Made by a program: the position numbers and the translations under genes
Source: CAVPNY01 sp963706905
GTDB taxonomy: Bacteria; Chloroflexota; Anaerolineae; Anaerolineales; UBA4823
Assembly (NCBI GenBank): GCA_963706905.1
Contig: CAVPNY010000017.1
Location: 62,001 to 126,000 of the forward strand
Direction of reading: 5' to 3'
DNA length: 64,000 bases
Notes under the pieces: generated by a model
The model's database searches: none
What the model was told of the DNA's origin: nothing
Seen by the model: only the letters and a program-made list of their open reading frames with translations
Shown: piece by piece, positions 15,021 through 24,806 of the stretch
Numbering within the stretch: the first letter of the stretch is position 1
Layout of the letters: each line of letters opens with the position of its first letter

Positions 15021-15930
15021 GTTCCAGCCGGTGATTGGTAAACTCCACAGCAGTGTGGATGGTTTGGGTGTGGATCTCAACCGTGTCTTCTACCTGGCGA
15101 GCGTACCCGCCTGCCATGGCAACCGCCACCGGCACTCGAGTCTGGCGGCAGCGCTCAAAAACCAGGCGATCGCGCTGGCACAGGCCGGCTTTACTTAAGT
15201 TCAAGCGACCCAGCCGATCGTCGCCGTACGCATCCGCTCCGGCCAAATATATTGCCAGGTCAAAGGCGTAGGAGTGCAGAGTCCTATTCAGCCCAGCCTC
15301 AAGGGCTTCCAAGTAAGCTGTATCTCCCGTCCCGTCTGGCAGTGCGAGATCCAGGTCGCTATCTTTTTTATGGAATGGGAAATTCTTAGCGCCGTGGATG
15401 GAGAAAGTGTAAACACTGGGATCGCCGGCGAAGATAGCCGCTGTACCGTCTCCCTGGTGCACATCACAATCTACGATCAGGATCCGTTTGGCTCTGTCTT
15501 CAGCCTGCATTGCCCTGGCAGCCACTGCGGCGTCATTGAAAACGCAGTACCCGCTGCCATAATCCGGATGGGCATGATGGGTTCCACCTGCCAGGTTGGC
15601 TGCAATACCTTCCTGCAAGGCTGCTCGACAGGCGGCAATAGTTCCACCTACTGAACGCCTGGATCGTTCAAGCAGTTGCGGGGACCAGGGAAAACCCAGG
15701 CGGCGGATCTCTTTCTGGCTTAAGATCCCCTGTTTGACTCTCTCAAGGTATTCTGGGGTGTGGACACGCAATAATTGGTCATCGCTGGCAGGATCCGATT
15801 CCAGCAGTTGTACGTCTATCAGGCTCGCATCCGCTAGCAGCCTATCGCGCAACAAGCTGTACTTGCTCATCGGAAAGCGGTGGCCTTCTGGCAAGGGTAA
15901 AACAAAATGATCGTGGTAGAAAGCTTTCAT
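15004..15930 (-). CDS. Histone-deacetylase-family amidohydrolase
   Basis: A 308-residue class II-type HDAC-like protein. Recognisable blocks are GGTHHAHPDYGSGYCVFND (tandem catalytic His), DCDVHQGDGT (Asp-x-His metal ligands), FSIHGAKNFPF and YLAGADAYGDDRLGRL (second metal Asp). Bacterial members deacetylate acetylpolyamines, acetoin-related proteins or small amides; the short 308-residue form often occurs beside hydrolases. The real substrate cannot be told. It leads into the M28 peptidase gene by overlap. The 93 nt upstream contain short repeated CAATTGC-like words but no clear promoter. Confidence 0.92.
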   Translation of the reverse strand: MKAFYHDHFVLPLPEGHRFPMSKYSLLRDRLLADASLIDVQLLESDPASDDQLLRVHTPEYLERVKQGILSQKEIRRLGFPWSPQLLERSRRSVGGTIAACRAALQEGIAANLAGGTHHAHPDYGSGYCVFNDAAVAARAMQAEDRAKRILIVDCDVHQGDGTAAIFAGDPSVYTFSIHGAKNFPFHKKDSDLDLALPDGTGDTAYLEALEAGLNRTLHSYAFDLAIYLAGADAYGDDRLGRLNLSKAGLCQRDRLVFERCRQTRVPVAVAMAGGYARQVEDTVEIHTQTIHTAVEFTNHRLEHGFTA

Positions 15931-16023
15931 ACTCGATCAGATTCGGAGACAGGAAATATAAACAGCGAACAGACAATTGCAACGGTCAATTGCTAAAAGC
16001 CGATTGCTAACAGCTGCCCAGCT

Positions 16024-16536
16024 TCACCACCGGTCCCAATGAACGACCTCGGCCAGAGTGCGGCGACCACCAGTTTTGGGGGGACGAGTGAGATCTGCTG
16101 CTTCCAGAGGGTATCCAAAGGAAAGTGCGATACGCAGGTGCAAATCCTCTGGGAAGCCTAATAACTGACGAGCCTGGTCAGCATTATAAATGGACGCCAG
16201 GCAGGAGCCAATGCCGAGCTCCCAGGCGGCCAGTTGCATATAGGCGGCTGCCTGACCAATATCAAACATGGTCTGAAATTTTTCGCCAGGGTCGGGATGG
16301 ACGAGGGCAACACCCAGCGCTGCACCGGCCAGGTGACCCGCCCACTGCCCGCATTCGGAAAGCTGCTCGAGAATGGCTTTATCGGTGATGGCGATGAATT
16401 GCCAGGGCTGGGTGTTCTTGGAGCTCTGCGCCCGTCGCCCGGCGTTGAGTATGGCGAGGATGTCTTCCCTGGGCAGGGGTTCAGCTTTAAATTGACGCAC
16501 AGCACGTTTTTGGTGAATGGCTTCAGAGATATTCAT
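16024..16536 (-). CDS. Nitroreductase-family flavoprotein
   Basis: A 170-residue FMN-dependent oxidoreductase. The N-terminal AIHQKRAVRQFKAEPLP and RRAQSSKNTQPWQFIAI (FMN phosphate binding) and the central AAAYMQLAAWELGIGSCLASIYN are classical. FGYPLEAADLTRPPKTGGRRTLAEVVHWDRW is the usual C-terminus. The family reduces nitro groups, quinones or other compounds with NAD(P)H; the specific substrate is unknown. It is a single gene divergent from the ABC exporter operon at 16670. Confidence 0.9.
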   Translation of the reverse strand: MNISEAIHQKRAVRQFKAEPLPREDILAILNAGRRAQSSKNTQPWQFIAITDKAILEQLSECGQWAGHLAGAALGVALVHPDPGEKFQTMFDIGQAAAYMQLAAWELGIGSCLASIYNADQARQLLGFPEDLHLRIALSFGYPLEAADLTRPPKTGGRRTLAEVVHWDRW

Positions 16537-16583
16537 GAATGTATTTTAACTCGAATTCTGTACCGTTAAATGCTTGTTTTCAC

Positions 16584-16611
16584 TTGACCATGCACCCGTT
16601 TCTTGGATAAT
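16584..16611 (+). promoter_or_regulatory. Promoter of the ABC-2 exporter operon
   Basis: TTGACC (16584-16589) and GATAAT (16606-16611) with a 16-nt spacer, about 58 nt before the ATP-binding protein gene, which has its own GGAGGA ribosome site. It lies in the divergent region with the nitroreductase gene. Confidence 0.55.
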
Positions 16612-16669
16612 TAAGAAGCTTGCATGACCCGCTCTCGCCTCGGAGGGCAGCTTTCATTTGGAGGAATAG

Positions 16670-17614
16670 ATGGCAGCCATTCTTGAAGTTCACAACTTGA
16701 CCAAGAGTTTCGGTGACTTCACCGCAGTCAAGGGGGTCAGCTTCAACATAGAGGAGGGTGAGGTATTCAGCTTGCTGGGACCGAACGGGGCTGGCAAGAG
16801 TACCACGATCTCGATGCTCTCCTGCCTGCTTGAGCCAAGCGGGGGAGAAGCCCAGGTGGGCGGCTTTTCGGTGAGCAGCAGCCCGATGGATGTAAAACGC
16901 ATCATCGGCGTTGTGCCTCAAGAAATCGCGCTGTACGATGATCTAAGCGCCCGCGAAAACCTGATCTTTTGGGGCCAAATGTATGGTATGAGCGGCTCCT
17001 CGCTAAAAGTTCGGGTCGATCAGGTTTTGGAAGAGATAGGGCTGGTGGAAAAAGCCAACCAGCGCATTAAGACCTATTCCGGCGGGATGAAACGCAGGGT
17101 GAACATCGGGGTGGGGCTACTGCACAAGCCGCGCCTGTTATTCATGGACGAACCTACGGTGGGCATCGACCCGCAGAGCCGGCGCAACATCCTTGATTCG
17201 GTCAAGGAGTTAAACAGCCAGGGGATGACTGTGCTCTACACTACCCATTATATGGAAGAAGCCGAAGAGCTTTCTGACCGGGTTGGGATCATCGACCACG
17301 GCGAGCTGATTGCACTGGGCACCCAGAGGGAATTAACCCAGACGATCGGGCAGAACGATACCCTTTACTTGCATCTGGGCAATGACAAAGACGCCGCTGC
17401 CCTGTGCGAAGCGCTCAAAGGCCTGCCGGAGGTGATCGAGGCTTCCAGCGGTGAAAATCAGGTGGTGCTGATCGTCCCCGAAGCTGAGCTGGCTCTGCCG
17501 CCGGTAATTGGCCAGGCAGAAAAGCTGAATTACAAGATCCGCTCGGTGGATATCCAGGAACCCAACCTGGAGGCTGTCTTCTTGCACCTCACCGGTCGAG
17601 CGTTGCGGGATTAG
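16670..17614 (+). CDS. ABC-2 type exporter, ATP-binding protein
   Basis: A 314-residue ATPase of the DrrA/CcmA (multidrug or antibiotic export) type. It has Walker A GPNGAGKST, Q-loop VPQEIALY, signature YSGGMKRR, Walker B LLFMDEPTVGID, and the H-loop in YTTHYMEEAEEL. The C-terminal 80 residues form the DrrA-like extension. GGAGGA lies 4 nt before the ATG. The permease gene follows after 5 nt. The pair would form an exporter of unknown substrate in the cytoplasmic membrane. Confidence 0.95.
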   Translation: MAAILEVHNLTKSFGDFTAVKGVSFNIEEGEVFSLLGPNGAGKSTTISMLSCLLEPSGGEAQVGGFSVSSSPMDVKRIIGVVPQEIALYDDLSARENLIFWGQMYGMSGSSLKVRVDQVLEEIGLVEKANQRIKTYSGGMKRRVNIGVGLLHKPRLLFMDEPTVGIDPQSRRNILDSVKELNSQGMTVLYTTHYMEEAEELSDRVGIIDHGELIALGTQRELTQTIGQNDTLYLHLGNDKDAAALCEALKGLPEVIEASSGENQVVLIVPEAELALPPVIGQAEKLNYKIRSVDIQEPNLEAVFLHLTGRALRD

Positions 17615-17619
17615 TCGCC

Positions 17620-20073
17620 ATGAAGAAAATCCTGCAAATCGGATGGAAAGACCTGACGGTGATCTTCCGCGACCGGGCTGCGTTGATCTTGATGTTGGGG
17701 GCACCCTTTCTCCTGACACTCGGCATGGGCCTGGTTACCGGGAGGCTCTCGGGCGGGAGTGGCGCTCTGGAGGCCATCCCGGTGGTGATCGTCAACCAGG
17801 ACAGCGGAGAATTGAGCCAATCGCTGGCGGAGCTGCTGATCTCGGAGGATCTTGGGGAATTGCTGAAACCCAGTGCGGCTGCTGACCCGGCTGAGGCGCG
17901 GCGGCAGGTCGAAGATGATCAGGTCTCTGCTGCGGTTATCATCCCCGCAGGCTTCACCGCCAGCATCCTGCCAGACGCCAGCGGAAAAACTGGCAACGTG
18001 GTCGCGATCGAAGTCTACGCCAACCCTGCCCGGCCGATCGGCGCTGGTGTAGTGCAGTCGATCGTCGCGGGATTCCTGAGCCAGATTGAGACCGGGCAGG
18101 CTGGTGGGCAGGTGACCGCCGAGCAACTGATGCAAAGCGGGCGGGCAGACGGCCTGCAGGCCATGCAGGCCGCTTTGGAGACTGGGACACGCCTTGCCCT
18201 CGACCCTCAAGCCTCGCAATTGATCACGCTACAACTGGATCAAAAAGTTGCATCTGAGCAGCCGCAATCCACTGACCTGATGCTCTTTCTCGCCCCAGGT
18301 ATGGCGATGCTCTTCTTAATGTACACGGTCAGCCTGGGCGGGCGCAGCTTGCTGACGGAACGGCGGGATGGCACGCTGGCGCGCCTGCTCTCCACGCCTA
18401 CCGCCAACGGTCAGGTGCTGATTGGAAAGGTGGTCGGGGTGTATTTCATCGGCGCGGCGCAGATGTTTATTCTGATCGGTGCAGGCTTCTTACTCTTCCA
18501 ACTGCGCTGGGGAGACCCGATCGGCGCGGTGGTTTTGGTTTTGGCGGTGGTCGCCGGGGCGACTGGCTGGGGCATGCTGCTGGCTTCCGTGGCGCGCACG
18601 CCCGGACAGGTCTCCAGTATCGGTATGGCGATGATGCTGCTCTTTGGCTTGCTGGGCGGCAGTTTCTTTGGCGGGACCCTGCCAGGGACGCTGGAAACAA
18701 TCAGCAAGATCACACCCAATGCCTGGGGGCAGAAGGGCTTTACCATCCTGGCGCTTGGCGGCGGGCTGGAGGACCTGTGGCCGACCATCGCTGGTCTGCT
18801 GGTGATGGCAATTATATTGCTGACGATCTCCATAGTCATCTTCCAGCGGAAAGGAGATCCTGCAGAAATGAAGAAAATCAGCGCCATCGCCTGGAAAGAT
18901 TTTCGCCTGCGCTTCACCAATCCCAGCGAGTTCCTGTTTTTTCTGGTTTTGCCGGTGTTGTTTACGTTTCTGATCGCCCAATTCACTGGCTCGTATACCG
19001 GCAGTGACGGGGATAATCGCATTGTGCTACCGGTAGTCAACGAAGATGGCGGCGATCTGTCTGGCCAGTTGATTAGCGTACTCGGAGAATCTCAGTCTGT
19101 CCGCCCAGTCCAACAGGTTAGAGTTGATGCGGAGAAGGCCTTTGAAGAGGGGGAATATGCGGCCTTGTTGATCGTCCCGGCAGGCTTCGAGAACCTCCTG
19201 AGGCAAGGACAGGCAGTGGACCTGCAGCTACGCACCGATCCGAACAACGCCAATGCCCTGGCGATCGAACAGGCCATCCGGGCTGCAGCCAGTCAGGTAA
19301 GCCGCACACTGGCAGTAGCCGGGATCAGCGCCAGCACAGCCCAAACTATCCTGCCCTTTGCCGATCCAGCCGAACAGGCCAGTTATTTTAACCAGGGGAT
19401 CGTTCTGGCGAAGGAATTTTTCAGTGCCGCGCCGCAGCGGCTGGTTATCAAACAACCTGCGACATCGAACGAGGATGATTTTACCCCCGCTGCTTTCAGC
19501 TCTGCCGGGCAGCTGATCATTTGGGTTTTTATCCCGTTGCTGGGGATCTCCGAGATATTTGCAATGGAGCGCGCCGGGGGAACGCTACGCCGATTATTGA
19601 TCACACCCACCCCACGCTCGACTTACCTGCTGGGATCAATCACCGGCCAGTTAGGTGCGGGCATCTTGCAAATGTTGATCCTGGTAGCCTTTGGCATTCT
19701 GGTGATGAAGGTGGATTGGGGGCAGTCTCCGCTGGCGCTCCTGCTCGTGTTGGTGTCTTTTGGCCTGGCTGCGGTCGCCATGGGTGTCATGTTAGGTACC
19801 ATCACCAAGACCTCCAGCCAGGCGACGGGTATGAGTGTCATGCTGGGTATGACGATGGGCTTGCTAGGTGGCTGCATGATCCCCCTGGAGCTATTTCCCC
19901 CCACCATCGCCACGCTGGCGCATATCCTGCCCACTACCTGGGCGATGGAGGCGATGACTGATCTGGCAATGCGCGGTCTTGGATTGGTGGCTGTAATCCC
20001 TGAGATCATCATCTTGTTAGGATATGCGCTGATCTTCTTCGTGATTGGGGTCAGAAGGTTTAAGTGGGAGTGA
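17620..20073 (+). CDS. ABC-2 type permease, tandem double-length (two permeases in one frame)
   Basis: An 817-residue reading frame holding two complete ABC-2 (YhgE/DrrB/NodJ-like) permeases in tandem. Each half starts with the same pattern (MKKILQIGWKDLTVIFRD; MKKISAIAWKDFRLRF), has one TM helix, a large soluble domain (VVIVNQDSGELSQ; VLPVVNEDGGDLSGQ) and five more TM helices. Half 2 begins at an ATG at 18868 with AAGGAG 11 nt before it. If one A were removed from the run just upstream, half 1 would end in a TGA overlapping that ATG, the usual coupled arrangement. So this is either a real fusion or two genes (17620-18871, 18868-20073) joined by a one-base insertion. Confidence 0.85.
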   Translation: MKKILQIGWKDLTVIFRDRAALILMLGAPFLLTLGMGLVTGRLSGGSGALEAIPVVIVNQDSGELSQSLAELLISEDLGELLKPSAAADPAEARRQVEDDQVSAAVIIPAGFTASILPDASGKTGNVVAIEVYANPARPIGAGVVQSIVAGFLSQIETGQAGGQVTAEQLMQSGRADGLQAMQAALETGTRLALDPQASQLITLQLDQKVASEQPQSTDLMLFLAPGMAMLFLMYTVSLGGRSLLTERRDGTLARLLSTPTANGQVLIGKVVGVYFIGAAQMFILIGAGFLLFQLRWGDPIGAVVLVLAVVAGATGWGMLLASVARTPGQVSSIGMAMMLLFGLLGGSFFGGTLPGTLETISKITPNAWGQKGFTILALGGGLEDLWPTIAGLLVMAIILLTISIVIFQRKGDPAEMKKISAIAWKDFRLRFTNPSEFLFFLVLPVLFTFLIAQFTGSYTGSDGDNRIVLPVVNEDGGDLSGQLISVLGESQSVRPVQQVRVDAEKAFEEGEYAALLIVPAGFENLLRQGQAVDLQLRTDPNNANALAIEQAIRAAASQVSRTLAVAGISASTAQTILPFADPAEQASYFNQGIVLAKEFFSAAPQRLVIKQPATSNEDDFTPAAFSSAGQLIIWVFIPLLGISEIFAMERAGGTLRRLLITPTPRSTYLLGSITGQLGAGILQMLILVAFGILVMKVDWGQSPLALLLVLVSFGLAAVAMGVMLGTITKTSSQATGMSVMLGMTMGLLGGCMIPLELFPPTIATLAHILPTTWAMEAMTDLAMRGLGLVAVIPEIIILLGYALIFFVIGVRRFKWE

Positions 20074-20074
20074 G

Positions 20075-21145
20075 TCAGCCCGATTCGAGCATCTGGTAGA
20101 GCCGCGCCATATCGACATGCTGGTTGAATAAAGCCTCGAACTCGGCCAGCTTGGAAGCTTGATTCAATCCAGATTTGCCGAAGACCCGGTCGATAGCCTC
20201 GACCGTCTCGATCGTATTCTCGCGCACCACAACCACTGTAACCCCGAAGGCTTCGGCCTGCTTAACGATTAAGGGGCTGGGCTCCAGGTTGCCAGTCAGG
20301 ATCAGGCAGGTGGTGGATGTTTCCAGGGCAGCCAGCTGGATATCGGTGCGGTCGCCGCCGGTGATGACGGCTTTGTTGGTTTGCTCGCGAAAACGATGCA
20401 GGGCAGTCTCGGCAGTCATCGCTCCAACGGTGAGCGTTTCCACCAGAGCGTTGCGGTTAGTCTTCTCGGTGAGGACGCGCGCATCTAGGATCCCGATCAG
20501 CTCTGCGACGGTCAAAGCGGCCAGGCCGCGCACCTCGGGCAGAACGCCAAAGACCGGAATGCCGCGTTGTTCCAGGTAGGGGATAGCCAGGTCTTTTACA
20601 AAACCCTCTGCTTCAGCAGGCAGGCGGTTAATGATCACCCCATTCATCAGCTCCCCCAGTCTTGCTTTGGAAGAAAGGGCGTCATCCAATAAGCGGATAT
20701 CTCCCCGGTACTTCACCACGACCAGGATATGGCTGCTGAGCGCTGAGGCGACGTCGGGGGTGGGCAACCCAAAGGCATGGCCTTCGCGCAGAGAAGCCCC
20801 GCCTTCTAGAATCAAAACATCCACTCCCACACTGGCAGCCTTATAAGCGGCTTTGACTTTTCCCATCAGATCGCTTTTGTCTGGATCGAGTAAATATTGG
20901 TGGAAAAATTCCGTTGTCACCACCACAGGTGATAGATCTGCCGGCCGGACGAACAATCCCAGAGCTTCCTTGATAAAATCAGCGTCTTCGTCAACCATTT
21001 TTCCGGCAATCATCTTTGGCTGCAGGCTGAGCGGTTTCAGATAACCGATGTGGAACCCATCTGCCAGAAAGCGCCTGCCCAGGGCCAGGCAGACGGCTGT
21101 TTTCCCGGAGTAACGTTCGATTGAGGTGATATAGACGGATTTCAC
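20075..21145 (-). CDS. BioD-like P-loop / DRTGG-domain protein (Pta N-terminal-like)
   Basis: A 356-residue protein corresponding to the N-terminal two-thirds of long bacterial phosphotransacetylases, without the catalytic PTA domain. The first 200 residues are a dethiobiotin-synthetase-like P-loop domain (SIERYSGKTAVCLALG; LILEGGASLREGHAFGLPTPDVA). A DRTGG domain follows (about 210-320), with TGGDRTDIQLAALE containing the family motif. In Pta these regions are regulatory. The gene ends 2 nt from the stop of the converging ABC permease gene and starts 60 nt after the ADP-forming acetate-CoA ligase gene, so a role in acetyl-CoA/acetate control is inferred. Confidence 0.85.
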   Translation of the reverse strand: MKSVYITSIERYSGKTAVCLALGRRFLADGFHIGYLKPLSLQPKMIAGKMVDEDADFIKEALGLFVRPADLSPVVVTTEFFHQYLLDPDKSDLMGKVKAAYKAASVGVDVLILEGGASLREGHAFGLPTPDVASALSSHILVVVKYRGDIRLLDDALSSKARLGELMNGVIINRLPAEAEGFVKDLAIPYLEQRGIPVFGVLPEVRGLAALTVAELIGILDARVLTEKTNRNALVETLTVGAMTAETALHRFREQTNKAVITGGDRTDIQLAALETSTTCLILTGNLEPSPLIVKQAEAFGVTVVVVRENTIETVEAIDRVFGKSGLNQASKLAEFEALFNQHVDMARLYQMLESG

Positions 21146-21204
21146 GGTGATTCTCTCACTTTCCAGGCTGGTTTGCCGGTTTTCTCTTCTTGATTGTTAT
21201 CTCT

Positions 21205-23323
21205 CTACTTGCTCAAGATCAGGCGCATATCGATGGCGATGGCATTGTGCTCGCTGCCCTGATTTTTCGGGTACACCATCAAGGGGTTTATATCCAGCTC
21301 GACGATCTCGGGGAAATCCTGAACAAGCTGACCGATGCGCAACAAAACGTCGATGATGGCAGCTTTGTCCAGGGCAGGTTTGCCGCGCACGCCATCCAAC
21401 AGGGCATGCGCCCGGATCTCGCTCAGCATCTGGGCGGCCTCCTGGGTGGAGAAAGGCGCAACCCGGAAGGTGACATCCTTGAGGGTTTCGACATAAATGC
21501 CGCCCAGGCCAAAGGTGACCAGCGGGCCGAACTGCGGATCGCGGTTCATCCCGACCAGCACCTCCTGACCCCCGCCAGGAACCATCTCCTGCACCAGACA
21601 ACCCCACAGGCGTGCCTCGGGCACGTAGCGCTGGGCGCGGTAGGTCATCAGCTCAAAGGCATCGCGCACTTCTTCGGCGTTGCTCAAACCGACCTTCACC
21701 CCGCCGACATCGGTCTTGTGCAGGATGTCCGGGGAGGCGATTTTCAGCACCACCGGGTAGCCGATCTGGCGGGCCAGCTCAACTGCCTGATCCGGATTGG
21801 GGGCGATCTCAGATTTTGGGATGGGCAGGCCGTAGGAGGTCAGGATGCGCCGCGCTTCTGAATCGCCGATTGAGACTCGCCCAGCAGCCCGCACCTCGTC
21901 CAGCACCTGGCGCACCGCCCCCTGGTCAACAGAGAAATGGATATATTCAGGTTTTGGGCGGGCCATCACCGTGCGCTGGTCGGACATGGCTTTGAATGCC
22001 AGAGCGGCCCGTTCCGGGAAAGGATAATTGGGGACGTCCATCGATTGGAGCAAATCAATGCCAGCCGCGACCCGCGCCTCGCCCATAAAGCAAGCCAGCA
22101 CCGGTTTGTCGCTGGCCTGCGACAGCGAGCCAACCGCTTGAGCGGTGGCTTCAATTTCCGTCATCGCCTGGGGGGTCAGCACGACCAGCAGCCCATCGAC
22201 ATTTGGATCGGCGACTACTGTCTCCAGGGCAAAGCGGTAGCGATCGGCGCGAGCATCGCCCAGCACATCCACCGGATTGGCGGCGCTGGCCGCGTCTGGC
22301 AGATACTGCTGCAGGGCGGTAATGGTCTTATTTTCGAAGCGCGCCAGGGACAGCCCGTTGCGCTCCAGGGCATCGGTCGCCAGGATGCCTGGGCCGCCGG
22401 CATTGGTGATGATCGCAATGCGATCGTTTTTCAACGCAGGCTGGTAACCCAATGCCAGGGCAATATCGAAGAGCGCCTGCATCGAACTCGGCGCGCAGCA
22501 CACCAGCCTGGCTAAAGGCGGCCCAGTAGGCCTGTTCGGAGCCTGCCAGCGAGCCGGTGTGCGAGGAGACAGCCCGCGAGCCAGATTGGGTGACGCCAGA
22601 CTTAATCGCCACGATCGGTTTCCTGGCGCTGACCTGGCGGGCGACATTGATGAACTCCTGCCCGTTGGGCATGCCTTCGCTGTAGATCATGATCACACGG
22701 GTGTGCTCATCATCGCTCCAGGCCTGCAGCAGGTCGACCTCGCTCACATCTGCCTTGTTGCCCAGGCTGACGAACTTGGAGAGGCCCAATCGTCCAGCCA
22801 GGGCGATGTCCAGCACTGCCGTGCCCAGCGCGCCAGATTGCGACATGAAGGCCATCGGGCCGCTGGGCGGGGTGCCGGCGGCAAAGGAGGCGTTCAGCGG
22901 GGTGAAGGTGTCGATCACACCCAGACAGTTTGGTCCTATCAGGCGGATGCCAAACTCCCTGGCGATAGTGATCAGCTCCAATTCCCGCTCCAAACCTTCC
23001 CGGCCGGCTTCCCGGAAACCCGCACTGATCACAATGGCAGCCGGGATGCCCTTCTCTCCGCAAGTACGCAGGGCTTCAGGGACAAGCGGGTAGGGAATCA
23101 CGATCACAGCCAGGTCGATGGGGTCGGGGACGTCCAGCACGCTGGGATAAGCCGGGTGCCCCAAGATCTCGCCGGCAGTCAGGTTGATCGGGTAAACCCG
23201 GCCGCGCTGGGCATAACCTCCATCCACCAGGTTCTTGAGCACCGCATAGCCTAATTTCTTGGGATCGGTCGAGGCGCCGATCACAGCTACGGAGTTGGGG
23301 GTAAAGAATGGCTCGAGGCTCAT
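21205..23323 (-). pseudogene. acdAB: Acetate-CoA ligase (ADP-forming), alpha-beta fusion, interrupted by one frameshift
   Basis: Two overlapping frames together encode a 705-residue ADP-forming acyl-CoA synthetase. The first (22328-23323) has the CoA-binding domain (NSVAVIGASTDPKKLGYAVLKN), the succinyl-CoA-ligase-like domain and the active-site His in SSHTGSLAGSEQ. The second (usable from about 22490 down to 21205) has IITNAGGPGILATDAL and the ATP-grasp beta domain (YPVVLKIASPDILHKTDVGGV; VDINPL-like end). The switch is at 22482-22500; removing one C there gives AGVLRASSMQALFD. The enzyme makes ATP from acetyl-CoA in fermentation. The break may be a sequence error; the ATP-grasp half looks unspoiled, arguing against old decay. 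Confidence 0.88.
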
Positions 23324-23336
23324 CGTAAGGATTAGA

Positions 23337-24098
23337 CTACGGGTTGCCCTTGATCAAGATGGTGACCGAGGTCTGATCGTCGATCACATCTTTAACGACT
23401 GTCAGGGTAGCTTTACGATCGCCCTTCTCGAAGTTCAGAATCGCCAATTTGTCCGTCTCCAGATTGCCGCTGGTGGTCAGGCTCCAACCTTGGTCTGGCA
23501 TGGCATCCTCATAAAAGGCGGTTACGGAACGATAGTCCTGGGTCGTCAGGTAGACTACCACACTCTGATTCGCAAATAGATTGCTGATCACATCTTCTTC
23601 AAGCAGGGGAATGTCTTCAGGCGGATTGTTCAGGCCCAATCCCTCGCCGGGGACAGCCTGGAGGGTGGCGAGCAGGTCACTGCCCTGCTGGGTAACCAGA
23701 GCCTGGGCGGTCTGCATGGCGCCGCTCTCGGCTGCCTGGGTCCCCAGGGCCTGGAAGGTGGCCTGAGCCTCCGGTCCTTGCTCAGTGATATAAGCCTGAG
23801 CAGTTTGCAGGGCGCCGCTTTCCGCCGCCTGGGTCCCCAGCGCCTGGAGAGTGGCCAACGCTACTGGCCCTTGTTCGGTGATCAAAGCTTTGGCGGTCTG
23901 CACCGCGCCGCTCTCATCGAAGGCAGTGGCCAGGCCTTCAGCCTGGGTGATAACCCCTTGCGCCTGGGTGAGCACCGAGACAGCCGTGCTGCGCGTTTCG
24001 CCAAGATCCTCCTGGAATCGGTTAATAAAGTTGCAGGCCAGGGTAGCCGAGACAATCAGCACGGCCACCCACAGAACCTGGAAAACCTTTCGGTTCAT
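23337..24098 (-). CDS. Lipoprotein with 31-residue tandem repeats
   Basis: A 253-residue exported protein of unknown function. The start at 24098 has a GGAGG ribosome site and gives a signal peptide ending in SATLACNF, so the Cys is the lipidation site. The middle contains about two and a half tandem copies of a 31-residue unit of the form ESGAxQTAxALITEQGPxALATLQALGTQAA, predicted helical. The C-terminal 90 residues (VVVYLTTQDYRSVTAFYEDAMPDQGW to TILIKGNP) form a compact alpha/beta domain seen in other small secreted proteins. The stop lies 14 nt from the acetate-CoA ligase start, in the same direction. Function unknown. Confidence 0.75.
   Translation of the reverse strand: MNRKVFQVLWVAVLIVSATLACNFINRFQEDLGETRSTAVSVLTQAQGVITQAEGLATAFDESGAVQTAKALITEQGPVALATLQALGTQAAESGALQTAQAYITEQGPEAQATFQALGTQAAESGAMQTAQALVTQQGSDLLATLQAVPGEGLGLNNPPEDIPLLEEDVISNLFANQSVVVYLTTQDYRSVTAFYEDAMPDQGWSLTTSGNLETDKLAILNFEKGDRKATLTVVKDVIDDQTSVTILIKGNP
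23655..23915. repeat. 93-bp tandem repeat inside the lipoprotein gene
   Basis: Just under three in-frame copies of a 93-bp unit encode the 31-residue repeat. The copies differ at many silent and a few replacement positions, so they are not very recent duplicates. Length variation between strains would be expected here. Confidence 0.75.
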
Positions 24099-24346
24099 CG
24101 TTACGCCTCCTGCAGGGTGGTTGTTAATGGATATCCCGGTTGATTCCATCCAGGCAGGTTTGCAAAGTCAGGCCTGGAGAATTGATCGGAATATGCAACC
24201 CTGCTCTTACTGATTCTAATCGATTATAGGGTTTTCCATTGGTTATTCTGTCATTGGCGGGTGTAGTCTCGCAAATTATGGAAAGACTATCTATCCAGAG
24301 GGGATTTTCAGGGATGTGGCGAGGCAGGAGGCTTGATCAGAGCGGA

Positions 24347-24778
24347 TTAACGTCCCAGCAGGTTTTCGAACCATGCCTCCACCCTTCTTGTGTATTGGAT
24401 CACCCGATCGGGAAATTCGATGGTGTTCTGCAGGAGGCGATCTCCCATCTCCGAGCCGCGCTTGATCGCCAGGATTGCTAAATAAATGATCAAAAGAAGC
24501 GGGCTGAGCAACAGGGCCAGGGCGACCAGGATCACGCCCAGTACGACTCCAATGATCTTAGCCAGAGATTTGCCCAGGCTGACCAGTATGTCGAACAAAG
24601 CGACAATCGGCGCGGCCACGCAACCGGCCCAGAACAATGATTTTGGTTGATCTTCGGTGTCGGATTTTCTGGTTCTGCGGTACGCTGCGAGGGAAGTGAA
24701 GATCCAGATCACGCCAAGAAATATGACGATTACGGCCGCGCACAACCCGTAATAGACAAGTTGTTCATCACTACCCAT
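24347..24778 (-). CDS. Hypothetical membrane protein
   Basis: A 143-residue protein with one N-terminal TM helix (LVYYGLCAAVIVIFLGVIWIFTSLAAY), a short charged loop with RRTRKSDTEDQPK, and a long hydrophobic central region with probably two more helices (LAKIIGVVLGVILVALALLLSPLLLIIYLAILAI). A charged C-terminal amphipathic tail follows (RVIQYTRRVEAWFENLLGR). No family was recognised. It lies in the same direction as its neighbours but 28 nt from the LLM oxidoreductase gene stop; the 250 nt on its other side (24099-24346) show no further feature. Confidence 0.6.
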   Translation of the reverse strand: MGSDEQLVYYGLCAAVIVIFLGVIWIFTSLAAYRRTRKSDTEDQPKSLFWAGCVAAPIVALFDILVSLGKSLAKIIGVVLGVILVALALLLSPLLLIIYLAILAIKRGSEMGDRLLQNTIEFPDRVIQYTRRVEAWFENLLGR

Positions 24779-24806
24779 TGCGGCTTCTCTGGTTGATAGC
24801 AGGCAT

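Noticed and set aside
23655..23915. Regular repeats considered as a CRISPR array
   Set aside because: The units are contiguous, in frame and without unique spacers; they encode a protein repeat.
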